Shown here in pieces: positions 24,664 to 32,374 of a DNA stretch of 38,555 nucleotides. This DNA is from an uncultured Muribaculaceae bacterium (lineage in GTDB: Bacteria; Bacteroidota; Bacteroidia; Bacteroidales; Muribaculaceae), in assembly GCA_910584545.1 (NCBI GenBank), contig CAJUBC010000016.1, forward strand, positions 1-38,555, given 5' to 3'. The first letter of the stretch is position 1, and each line of letters opens with the position of its first letter. The translations under genes and the position numbers were made by a program. The notes under the pieces are model-generated. The model did no database searches and was not told where the DNA came from. It saw nothing but the letters and a program-made list of their open reading frames with translations.

Positions 24664-26007
24664 ATGTCAGCAAATATAGCAGCGGCTCCGAACGGCAAGC
24701 TCGGAGTGATGGTGGTGGGACTCGGAGCAGTCAGCACCACATTTATGACCGGAGTGCTCATGGCCCGCAAGAGACTTGCGAAGCCGGTGGGCTCCATGAC
24801 CCAGTATGACAGGATCCGTGTCGGTAAGGGAGCCGACAAGAAATATCTTCATTACAAGGATATAGTTCCCTTAGCCAAGCTCGACGACATCGTGTTCGGA
24901 GCCTGGGACCTCTATCCGGCCAACGCCTACGAGTCGGCGATGAACGCGCAGGTCCTTCAGGAGAAGGATATAGAGCCTGTCAGGGATGAACTCGAGGCCA
25001 TCAAGCCGATGAAGGCCGCTTTCGACCACAATTACGCCCGCCGTCTGGAGGGAGACAATGTCAAGGAGGTGAAGGACCGCTGGGACATGGCCTGCCAGAT
25101 CCGTGAGGATATCCGCCGCTTCAAGGAGGAGACCGGCGTTGAGCGCGTAGTGGTGCTCTGGGCCGCTTCCACCGAGATTTACGTGCCGGTCGAGGAGAAG
25201 GTGCATTATCGCCTGGAGGATCTCGAGAAGGCCATGAAGGCCGACGACAGGGAGCATGTGTCTCCCTCGATGTGCTACGCATACGCTGCCCTCAGCGAGG
25301 GAGCGCCCTTCATCATGGGAGCGCCCAACACCACGGTCGACATCCCCGCTATGTGGGAACTCGCCGAGAAGATGCGCGTGCCTATCGCCGGCAAGGACTT
25401 CAAGACAGGCCAGACACTGGTGAAATCCGGTTTCGCCCCGATCATCGGCACCCGCTGCCTCGGCCTCAACGGATGGTTCTCGACCAACATCCTCGGCAAC
25501 CGCGACGGTCTCGTGCTTGATGAACCGGCCAATTTCCGAACCAAAGAGGTATCGAAACTCTCCACTCTCGAGAGCATCCTCGTTCCCGAGGACCAGCCCG
25601 ATCTCTATGGAGCAAACTGCGGAGGCGCCGAACCGGGTGGCCATCAGGGCTACTACCATAAGGTGCGCATCAACTATTATCCTCCGCGCAACGACAACAA
25701 GGAGGGATGGGACAACATAGACATCTTCGGCTGGATGGGCTATCCGATGCAGATCAAGATCAACTTCCTCTGCCGCGACTCCATCCTCGCGGCGCCCCTC
25801 TGCCTCGACCTCGTGTTGCTGAGCGACCTCGCGAAGCGCGCCGGACGCTACGGCACGCAGCGATTCCTCAGCTTCTTCCTCAAGAGTCCGATGCACGACT
25901 ACACGCGCGACGAGGTGCCCGTGAACCATCTCTTCCAGCAGTACACCATGCTCAAGAACGCCATCCGCGAGATGGGCGGTTTCGAGGCCGACGAGGAAAT
26001 AGACTGA
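24664..26007 (+). CDS. myo-inositol-1-phosphate synthase
   Basis: A 447-residue NAD-dependent cytoplasmic enzyme that cyclises glucose 6-phosphate to inositol 1L-1-phosphate (3-phosphate numbering). Diagnostic segments are GVMVVGLGAVSTTFMTG (Rossmann loop) and VLWAASTE. FKTGQTLVKSGFAPIIGTRCL carries the conserved catalytic lysines, and GWFSTNILGNRDG follows in the central domain. Length is typical of the bacterial form of Ino1. The ATG at 24664 is chosen over an upstream GTG-like frame that starts inside the promoter. Its product supplies inositol phosphate to the phosphatidyltransferase encoded upstream. trmD begins 6 bp after its stop and is probably cotranscribed. Confidence 0.95.
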   Translation: MSANIAAAPNGKLGVMVVGLGAVSTTFMTGVLMARKRLAKPVGSMTQYDRIRVGKGADKKYLHYKDIVPLAKLDDIVFGAWDLYPANAYESAMNAQVLQEKDIEPVRDELEAIKPMKAAFDHNYARRLEGDNVKEVKDRWDMACQIREDIRRFKEETGVERVVVLWAASTEIYVPVEEKVHYRLEDLEKAMKADDREHVSPSMCYAYAALSEGAPFIMGAPNTTVDIPAMWELAEKMRVPIAGKDFKTGQTLVKSGFAPIIGTRCLGLNGWFSTNILGNRDGLVLDEPANFRTKEVSKLSTLESILVPEDQPDLYGANCGGAEPGGHQGYYHKVRINYYPPRNDNKEGWDNIDIFGWMGYPMQIKINFLCRDSILAAPLCLDLVLLSDLAKRAGRYGTQRFLSFFLKSPMHDYTRDEVPVNHLFQQYTMLKNAIREMGGFEADEEID

Positions 26008-26013
26008 CAGAGG

Positions 26014-26691
26014 ATGAGAATAGACCTGCTGACGGTTGTGCCCGAGATGCTCGAGCCTTTCATCGACTGCTCGATACTGAAACGGGCGCGTGACAAGGGG
26101 CTCGTGGAGATCGCTGTCCACAACCTGCGCGACTACACCACTAATCGGCACCGCAAGGTGGATGATTATCCCTTCGGCGGGGAAGCGGGCATGGTGATGC
26201 AGATCCAGCCCATCGACGCCTGCATCTCGGCCCTGAAGAAGGAGCGCGACTACGACGAGGTGATCTTCACGTCGCCCGATGGAGAGAAGTTCGACCAGCC
26301 CATGGCCAACAACCTCTCACTTCTGAACAACATCATTATCCTCTGCGGACATTACAAGGGAGTGGACTGGCGCGTGCGCGAGCATCTCGTCACCCGCGAG
26401 ATCTCGATAGGCGACTATGTCCTCACCGGCGGAGAGCTCCCTGCCGCAGTGATCGCCGACGCTGTGGTCAGGATCATTCCCGGCGTGATAGGCGACGAAC
26501 AGTCGGCTCTTTCAGATTCATTCCAGGACAATCTTCTCGCACCCCCGGTCTATTCGAGGCCTGCGGAATACAACGGCTGGCGCGTGCCCGACATCCTTCT
26601 CTCCGGACATGAGGCAAAGATCGCCGAATGGCGTTATGAGCAGGCTCTGGAGCGCACACGCCGTCTTCGCCCCGACTTACTTGGCGAGTGA
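26014..26691 (+). CDS. trmD: tRNA (guanine37-N1)-methyltransferase
   Basis: A 225-residue SPOUT enzyme that methylates G37 of tRNAs reading CNN codons and prevents +1 frameshifting. It starts MRIDLLTVVPEML, has the substrate loop DDYPFGGEAGMVMQIQP (about residues 50-65) and the trefoil-knot SAM site LCGHYKGVDWRVRE and EISIGDYVLTGGELPA. The C-terminal helical domain with the conserved RPAEYNGWRVPDILLSGHE and a basic end follow. It is complete. It lies 6 bp after the inositol-phosphate synthase, an unusual place since trmD normally sits with rimM/rpsP, and it is followed by a terminator. Confidence 0.97.
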   Translation: MRIDLLTVVPEMLEPFIDCSILKRARDKGLVEIAVHNLRDYTTNRHRKVDDYPFGGEAGMVMQIQPIDACISALKKERDYDEVIFTSPDGEKFDQPMANNLSLLNNIIILCGHYKGVDWRVREHLVTREISIGDYVLTGGELPAAVIADAVVRIIPGVIGDEQSALSDSFQDNLLAPPVYSRPAEYNGWRVPDILLSGHEAKIAEWRYEQALERTRRLRPDLLGE

Positions 26692-26713
26692 CATAGAGAA
26701 ATATTTCAATGAA

Positions 26714-26748
26714 GCTGCGTTTCCCGAAAGGAGACGCGGCTTTTCTTT
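26714..26748 (+). terminator. Intrinsic terminator after trmD
   Basis: GCTGCGTTTCC (26714-26724) pairs with GGAGACGCGGC (26730-26740), eleven pairs with two wobbles over CGAAA, then TTTTCTTT. It ends the rlmN-trmD run and faces the convergent ABC-F gene. Confidence 0.88.
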
Positions 26749-26794
26749 ATTGTGGCCGATTGCACGGCTTTGCGGCTGTCGATATGCTTTGTGG

Positions 26795-28621
26795 CTACTT
26801 TATGTCCATGAGTTCGAGGAGCCGGAACTCAGCCTCGTCGATGCGGGGAAGTATCTCTCCGAGACGACGGCTCGCTTCGGTGATGGCTGTGGTGTCGGCT
26901 GTCCCTCCGGACAGGAGGTTTTCGAGCTGTGTCTTTTCCCCGGTGAGCTGTGCAATCTCCTGCTCGAGCTGTTCCATCTCGCGCTTCTCCTTGAAGGTGA
27001 GTTTTCTTTTTACCTCTTTCCTTCGGGAGTTGCCGGATACAGTCTCCGCAATATTCCCGGCGTTCTTTCTGCGTTCCTGTTCCTCAAGCTCGCGGGCGCG
27101 GGCCTTCTCCTCCTTCTCCTGCATGGCGACGCAGTGTCGGTAGGTGGAGTAGTCGCCGGGAAAGTCCTTGACCTCGCCGTTACCTTTGAAAACGAAGAGG
27201 TGGTCGGCTATACGGTCGAGGAAGAAGCGGTCGTGGCTCACCACAATCACGCAGCCCTTGAACGAGGCAAGGTAGTCCTCGAGCACGGCGAGAGTCATTA
27301 TGTCGAGGTCGTTGGTAGGCTCGTCAAGCACGAGGAAGTTGGGATTCCTCATAAGCACGGTGGCGAGATAGAGCCTGCGGCGTTCGCCGCCGGAGAGCTT
27401 GCTGATATACTTCTGCTGGGTGTCGGGAGTGAAGAGGAAGCGGGAGAGAAAAGCGGAGGCGGAGATGCGGGTCTTGTCGTCGATGCGGACATCCTCGGCG
27501 ATCTCACGCACGGCGTCGATCACCCGTTTCGAATCGTCGAAGCCCGTCATGCCCTCTTGCGAATAATATCCCCAGCGCACGGTCTCGCCGATGTCGAAGC
27601 ATCCGGAGTCCGGCTGCAGTTCGCCGAGCAGAAGCTTGATGAAGGTGGATTTTCCCGCGCCGTTGTCTCCCACGATGCCCACCTTCTCATAGCGGGCGAA
27701 CGTGTAGCTCCAGTCGCGGAGAATCACCTTGTCGCCGAATGATTTCGACACGTTCTTCGCCTCGAATATCTTGGAGCCTATATAACCCGCCTTCACATCG
27801 AGAGCCACGTCGCGGCGTGAGAGGTTCACGTGGCTGCGGTCCTCGAGCTGATGGAAATTGTCGATACGGTACTTTGCCTTCGATCCCCGGGCCTGCGGCT
27901 GGCGGCGCATCCACTCCAACTCGGTGCGGAGCAGGTTCTTCACCTTGGCGAGTTCCGCGCTGAGGTTCTCCATGCGCTCCGAGCGCTTGCGGAGATAGTA
28001 GTCGTAGTTGCCGTCGTAGGAGTATAGCTGACAGCGGTCTATCTCAATTATGCGAGAGCAGACTTTGTCGAGGAAGTAGCGGTCGTGCGTCACCATCAGC
28101 AGGGTTGTCTTGGACCGCGTCAGATAATTCTCGAGCCATTCGATCATCTCCACGTCGAGGTGGTTGGTAGGCTCGTCGAGTATGAGCATGTCCGGTTCGT
28201 CGAGAAGTACCTTTGCGAGGGCCACACGCTTGGCCTGACCTCCCGAGAGCTTGTCGACAGGCATGTCGACATCGGAGATTCGGAACTGGGTCAGCATCTG
28301 CCGGGCCATGTCGGGGCCGTTCCATTCATCCTCGCGGCCGGGACGGGGAGCGGGAGTGGCATAATCGAGAGCGCTCATCCCTGCCGGCATGGGAGGCTGC
28401 TGCTCGAGGTAGCCCACGCGCAGACCGTTGCGGTACACCACGTTGCCCGAGTCATAATCCTCGCGGCCGCACAGGATGTTGAGGAACGTGGACTTACCGT
28501 CGCCGTTGCGGGCCACGATTCCGATCTTATCCCCCTGATACACCCCGAGCGTGATATCCTCGAAAAGAATCCTGTCGCCAAACGACTTGGTAAGTTTCTC
28601 AATCTGCAAATAGCTGACCAT
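26795..28621 (-). CDS. ABC-F family ATPase, Uup type
   Basis: A 608-residue soluble protein with two ABC domains and no membrane segments. The first has ARNGDGKS (Walker A, residues 37-44), LSGGQAKRVALAKVLL and LILDEPTNHLD; the second has GDNGAGKS, LSGGERRRLYLATVLM and LVLDEPTNDLD. Between them lies the P-site tRNA interaction motif region, with a long basic coiled coil. A charged C-terminal coiled coil (about 520-608, EKEEKARARELEEQERRKN) is typical of Uup. ABC-F proteins act on ribosomes, and Uup also affects DNA. The ATG at 28621 (complement) is preferred; an earlier frame adds six residues that are unlike the family. Convergent with trmD. Confidence 0.93.
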   Translation of the reverse strand: MVSYLQIEKLTKSFGDRILFEDITLGVYQGDKIGIVARNGDGKSTFLNILCGREDYDSGNVVYRNGLRVGYLEQQPPMPAGMSALDYATPAPRPGREDEWNGPDMARQMLTQFRISDVDMPVDKLSGGQAKRVALAKVLLDEPDMLILDEPTNHLDVEMIEWLENYLTRSKTTLLMVTHDRYFLDKVCSRIIEIDRCQLYSYDGNYDYYLRKRSERMENLSAELAKVKNLLRTELEWMRRQPQARGSKAKYRIDNFHQLEDRSHVNLSRRDVALDVKAGYIGSKIFEAKNVSKSFGDKVILRDWSYTFARYEKVGIVGDNGAGKSTFIKLLLGELQPDSGCFDIGETVRWGYYSQEGMTGFDDSKRVIDAVREIAEDVRIDDKTRISASAFLSRFLFTPDTQQKYISKLSGGERRRLYLATVLMRNPNFLVLDEPTNDLDIMTLAVLEDYLASFKGCVIVVSHDRFFLDRIADHLFVFKGNGEVKDFPGDYSTYRHCVAMQEKEEKARARELEEQERRKNAGNIAETVSGNSRRKEVKRKLTFKEKREMEQLEQEIAQLTGEKTQLENLLSGGTADTTAITEASRRLGEILPRIDEAEFRLLELMDIK

Positions 28622-28847
28622 AACGCGTATAAAGCTCAATTATCAAAAAACACTCTCTTGTAATAACGTAAAGAAACGTCAGGTATTTTCTATTAGGCTG
28701 TAGTGGTGTGCATCGTATCGCAGTTGTAGACTGTCGAAGAGAGAAAGAACCCATGCAGGTTGTTCGCGGAGCTTCCAACAGAAAACCTCCTGATAAACAT
28801 TGTACGGAGGAAAGACAGATAAACAATCTAAATGACGTGGCCTTTTG

Positions 28848-30116
28848 TTATTCCCAGTCATCATTTAGCAGGAAATCAAACAAGCCTGTGAAATATATGC
28901 CGTTATCATCGGTATAAGGCATTATCTCCTCACCTACCACAACAATCTTTCTGAATGAATCGGAAATCTTCAGCAATGACGCGAGTTCCTGCTCACGCTT
29001 TTCTTCGGTGGGAATTGAATATGCAGACTGGATATAATACCGTTGGCTACCCTTGTTGACCACGAAGTCTATTTCACGTTGCGAGTATGAGGTTTTACCA
29101 TTCTTCATCTCGCGGGATTCCACAATTCCGACATCTACAAGATAACCAAGAACGCGAAGATGGTTATATAATACATTTTCCATGATATGCGTAAGCTCCT
29201 GTTGTCTGAAGTTTAACCGCGCGTTTCTCAAGCCGACATCTATGCAGTAATATTTTTTATTGGTCTCATAGTAGCGTCGTCCTTTGATGTCATATCTTTC
29301 GGCACTTTCAAACAGGAAAGAATTTTCGAGATAGTCGATATAGGACGCCACGGTCTTTGAGTCAATTTTCATCTTTTGCACGGATTCAAGGGTGTTGGCA
29401 ATCCGTGACGGATTGGTAAGTGAGCCGATTGTGCTGCATAATGAAGTTGCCAGACGAGACAGAGCAAGTTCGTTTTTCACTTTGTTACGCTCCACGACAT
29501 CATCAATATAAGTCTTATCCCATAAAGATTGGAGGTAATTTATTTTTTGTTCGTTATACTGATAGTGGATAAGCCGAGGCATTCCGCCGAATGTGGAATA
29601 TATTTTCCACGCCTCGTGCACATCGCTACCCATGGCCATATAGAACTCCCTGAATGACAACGGAAACACCCTTATCTCGTCTCCTCGTCCACGGAATATT
29701 GTACGTATGTCTTTGGATAAGAAACGAGAGTTGCTGCCCGTCACATATACATCAATATTCTCGTGACTGTTCAAGCCGTTCACAAGTCTCTCGAAATTAT
29801 CCAGTTCCTGAATTTCGTCAAGAAAGATATAATAGTTCTCCTGATCATTGTTTATAAGAGAATATATATGTTCCTTGACGGCCTTTGGATCAAGAATGTC
29901 AAAATCATATTTCTCATCATCCTTGTCAAAATCCAATGTGATGATATTGTCGGATGCCACCCCCTGTTGCAATAGGTAGTCTTTATAGATAGGGTTTAAC
30001 AACCAAGATTTACCGCACCTGCGCGGGCCGGTAATAATTTTGACTTCTCCATTATCACGTCTTATAATCAGCTTGTTAAGATACGAGTTTCGTTGTATGT
30101 AACTTGTCTTGCTCAT
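28848..30116 (-). CDS. AAA ATPase with DUF4143 C-terminal domain
   Basis: A 422-residue protein of the AAA_14/DUF4143 family, common in gut Bacteroidales, often in several copies and of unknown function. Walker A is ITGPRRCGKSW (about residues 28-38), Walker B is YIFLDEIQEL (about 95), and YVTGSNSRFLSKD is sensor 1. The C-terminal DUF4143 domain (about 215-400) ends with REIDFVVNKGSQRYYIQSAYSI, which has the acidic-acidic-Gln outline of a PD-(D/E)XK-like fold. The order suggests an ATPase coupled to a nuclease-like domain. It has its own promoter. Base composition is more AT-rich than the core genes, which fits accessory origin. Confidence 0.9.
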   Translation of the reverse strand: MSKTSYIQRNSYLNKLIIRRDNGEVKIITGPRRCGKSWLLNPIYKDYLLQQGVASDNIITLDFDKDDEKYDFDILDPKAVKEHIYSLINNDQENYYIFLDEIQELDNFERLVNGLNSHENIDVYVTGSNSRFLSKDIRTIFRGRGDEIRVFPLSFREFYMAMGSDVHEAWKIYSTFGGMPRLIHYQYNEQKINYLQSLWDKTYIDDVVERNKVKNELALSRLATSLCSTIGSLTNPSRIANTLESVQKMKIDSKTVASYIDYLENSFLFESAERYDIKGRRYYETNKKYYCIDVGLRNARLNFRQQELTHIMENVLYNHLRVLGYLVDVGIVESREMKNGKTSYSQREIDFVVNKGSQRYYIQSAYSIPTEEKREQELASLLKISDSFRKIVVVGEEIMPYTDDNGIYFTGLFDFLLNDDWE

Positions 30117-30136
30117 TATTCATTCCGAATTTACTG

Positions 30137-30168
30137 CAAATTTACAGTGTTTTTGGAATATAAACAAG
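30137..30168 (-). promoter_or_regulatory. Promoter of the AAA/DUF4143 gene
   Basis: On the minus strand CTTG (complement of 30165-30168) precedes TAAATTTG (complement of 30137-30144) by 20 bp. A start near 30130 leaves a leader of about 15 nt. Confidence 0.68.
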
Positions 30169-30207
30169 CAAAAAATCAGTCAGGAGAAAAATCTCAATGG
30201 AATTTAG

Positions 30208-30753
30208 TGGAAAACACTGCGGAAACGGATAGAGGCGTGGAGGCTTGTTGCCACGCACTATGACAAGGAGAATCCCGACATTCACCGCGCGTTCATTTTT
30301 TACCTGTATTGCGGTCTTCGTTGGTGCGATGTCAAAGACCTTACCTATGCTAATGTCGATTATTCAAACAAGCTGCTGAAGTTCGAACAGAGCAAAACCA
30401 AAGCTCATAGCGCAGCCAGTGGAGTTGTCATCCCACTCAACGACGGACTTTTAGCTCTCATCGGTCAGCCGAAAGACGGCAACCGCAATCAAATCATCTT
30501 CCCATTACCGTCGCATACCATGTGCCTGAAGGCCTTGCGCCACTGGGTCGCCCGTGCCGGTATCCAGAAACATATCACATGGCACTGCGCTCGTCACAGC
30601 TGCGGCACCAACCTCCTCAGCAACGGAGCCAACATCAAGACCGTTGCCAGCATCCTCGGCCACAGCGGTCTCGCCCACACTGAGAAATATACTCGCGCCG
30701 TCGATTCCCTCAAACAAGCCGCCATCGACTCCATGCCACCGTTAAATATATAA
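30208..30753 (+). pseudogene. Truncated tyrosine recombinase (integrase) catalytic domain
   Basis: Reading continuously from just after a stop at 30205, the frame encodes 181 residues of the catalytic half of a phage-type integrase. The catalytic set is complete: Arg at codon 30319 (GLRW), Lys near 30394-30400 (QSKTKA), His and Arg at 30583 and 30592 (HCARH), His at 30661 (LGHS) and Tyr at 30688 (KYTR). The N-terminal core-binding domain and any start codon in the first 310 bp are missing, and an in-frame stop precedes WKTLRKRIEAW. The first ATG (30520) would yield only the last 77 residues. This is a broken mobility gene and marks the left side of an accessory island. Confidence 0.85.
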
Positions 30754-30773
30754 CACCTTAAATACCAACTGGT

Positions 30774-31040
30774 ATGTCAATCAAAGTTTGCGTCCTCACA
30801 GACCCCATTCTTATCGACTTCGCTCAGGACGGCGACATCGAAGGTTTCAAAGAATACCTCGACTCCGATGACACTATTTACTTAAACGAACCGGAAACAT
30901 TCGACACAGAGGCTGAAGCCCTCGCATATTGTGCAGGCATCGGCTACGGCAAAGATGAGCGCGGCCCCGTCGAGCGTTATCCACTTCGTTCCTTTGAGCC
31001 GGAGAACCTGCCGTTCATCGTAGCAATCGAAAACTATTGA
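30774..31040 (+). CDS. Small acidic protein of unknown function
   Basis: An 88-residue acidic protein that I do not recognise. It begins MSIKVCVLTDPILIDFAQDG, has an acidic middle (FKEYLDSDDTIYLNEPETFDTEAEALAYCAGIGYGKDERG) and ends FIVAIENY. The TEAEALAYCAGIGYG stretch, with a helix ending in a Gly loop, is a compact-domain pattern found in small proteins carried by mobile elements. There is no signal peptide or membrane segment. It starts 20 bp after the integrase remnant and 210 bp before the methyltransferase gene, from which it is separated by promoter-like DNA, so it is not clearly part of the defence operon. Confidence 0.65.
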   Translation: MSIKVCVLTDPILIDFAQDGDIEGFKEYLDSDDTIYLNEPETFDTEAEALAYCAGIGYGKDERGPVERYPLRSFEPENLPFIVAIENY

Positions 31041-31107
31041 AAAAATCTGCGCGCCCATGTCAATAACTATCTTTGCTTCGGATGCTGGATGTCTTGAAAA
31101 AATTTGT

Positions 31108-31115
31108 TAACTTTG
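31108..31115 (+). promoter_or_regulatory. Probable -7 box of the defence operon promoter
   Basis: TAACTTTG fits TAnnTTTG and would start transcription about 130 nt before the methyltransferase ATG. A second match, TATCTTTG, lies at 31068-31075. Neither has a good -33 TTTG at the normal distance, so an activator or a different box may be needed. Confidence 0.5.
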
Positions 31116-31154
31116 CAATCTAATCTGCGCTCGCGCTGACGAAGACCACTCATG

Positions 31155-31240
31155 TAAGAAACATTTCTTATACAACATATTACGGAACTTCCTTGTAGCA
31201 GCATAAAGGTTTGGTCGCCTGTCAGCCTACAAGGAAGTTC
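31155..31240 (+). promoter_or_regulatory. Two perfect inverted repeats in the methyltransferase leader
   Basis: IR1 is TAAGAAA/TTTCTTA around CA (31155-31170), an operator-like palindrome. IR2 has 14-bp arms GAACTTCCTTGTAG (31185-31198) and CTACAAGGAAGTTC (31227-31240) around a 28-nt loop, ending 10 bp before the start codon at 31251. In RNA, IR2 would fold into a strong hairpin that masks the translation start region. Restriction-modification operons are usually controlled so that methylation comes first; these repeats are the obvious candidates here. Confidence 0.75.
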
Positions 31241-31250
31241 TTCGCATTTT

Positions 31251-32372
31251 ATGGAACAAAAGATAAACATCTTTTCATTCTTTTCTGGCGCGGGCTTCTT
31301 GGATTTAGGTTTCGAGTTATCCGGGCATTTTAATGTCGTATATGTTAACGAGTTCCATAAAGCATTTAATGATGTCTATAGGTATGCCCGTTCGAAAATG
31401 GGTATCGAGCAGCCTAAATACGGTCATCATGTAGAAGACATAACCCAAATAATAGGCTCATCAGAACTTGAAGAATTAAAAGCACAAGTTTCTGAGTCCA
31501 AAGCAACAACTCTAACAGGAATTATCGGTGGTCCTCCATGCCCTGATTTTTCCGTCGCAGGACGTAACAGAGGTAAAGAGGGTGAAAACGGCAAGCTTTC
31601 GGGAACTTATGTGTCTCTTATTTGCGAAACATTGCCAGACTTCTTCCTTTTTGAAAATGTCAAGGGTCTTTATCGTACAGCAAAACATCGTGAGTTTTTT
31701 GAACACTTAAAATCCCTCCTTATAAAAAACGGATATGTCTTAACTGAACAACTAATTAATTCCATCGAATTTGGCGCACCACAAGACCGTGATCGCATTA
31801 TCCTTATTGGTTTTAGGAAAGATGTGGCTAAACGCCTTCATTTACCATTCATGAAGTCTGAGCTTCTTGAATTTGATTGGGAAAAGAATAAGCTTTATTC
31901 AAGGGATGCACTTTCTCTACCTTGGCCTAAAACATCTCCATATAAAGAAAATGTGTCAACTGATGCTCCTGATGGTATAATTAAGGAACTTACGGTTGAG
32001 TATTGGTGGGAAAAGAACGATGTTCTTAATCATCCCAATGCTAATATGTATTTTCAGCCACGCGCCGGTCTTTATCGTTTTCAATCAAAAGACGAGGGCG
32101 ACGATGAAAAAAAGTGCTACAAAAGACTTCACCGCTGGAGATATTCTCCTACTGTTGCCTATGGCAACAACGAAGTGCATATACATCCCTATAAACCCCG
32201 CCGAATTTCAGTTGCTGAAGCGCTTGCATTACAATCGCTTCCAAAAGAATTCGAATTGCCAACTACCATGACCTTAACCGATGCTTTTAAGACCATCGGT
32301 AACGGCGTCCCGTTTATGGCCGCATTAGGAATAGCTAAAAATATTATCGATTACATTTCTTCGCACAATTAA
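31251..32372 (+). CDS. C5-cytosine DNA methyltransferase (Dcm family)
   Basis: A 373-residue modification enzyme that transfers a methyl group from SAM to C5 of cytosine. Motifs in order: I FSFFSGAGFLDLGFE (residues 8-22), IV GGPPCPDFSVAG with catalytic Cys97, VI FLFENVKGL (about 140), VIII FGAPQDRDRIILIGFR (about 173-188), IX RRISVAEALALQSLP and X TIGNGVPF (near 350). The target-recognition domain between VIII and IX (about 190-320) is specific to this protein, so the DNA site cannot be predicted. It is the first gene of the defence operon; the McrB-like gene starts 2 bp after its stop. Codons and base composition are AT-richer than the core genes. Confidence 0.95.
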   Translation: MEQKINIFSFFSGAGFLDLGFELSGHFNVVYVNEFHKAFNDVYRYARSKMGIEQPKYGHHVEDITQIIGSSELEELKAQVSESKATTLTGIIGGPPCPDFSVAGRNRGKEGENGKLSGTYVSLICETLPDFFLFENVKGLYRTAKHREFFEHLKSLLIKNGYVLTEQLINSIEFGAPQDRDRIILIGFRKDVAKRLHLPFMKSELLEFDWEKNKLYSRDALSLPWPKTSPYKENVSTDAPDGIIKELTVEYWWEKNDVLNHPNANMYFQPRAGLYRFQSKDEGDDEKKCYKRLHRWRYSPTVAYGNNEVHIHPYKPRRISVAEALALQSLPKEFELPTTMTLTDAFKTIGNGVPFMAALGIAKNIIDYISSHN

Positions 32373-32374
32373 TA

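Noticed and set aside
24871..26151. Long open frame antisense to the inositol-phosphate synthase
   Set aside because: The sense strand encodes a complete conserved enzyme; the antisense product shows no family likeness.
31185..31240. Invertible promoter flanked by inverted repeats before the methyltransferase
   Set aside because: The 28-bp interval contains no complete promoter and is far shorter than known invertible segments; no recombinase other than a broken one is near.
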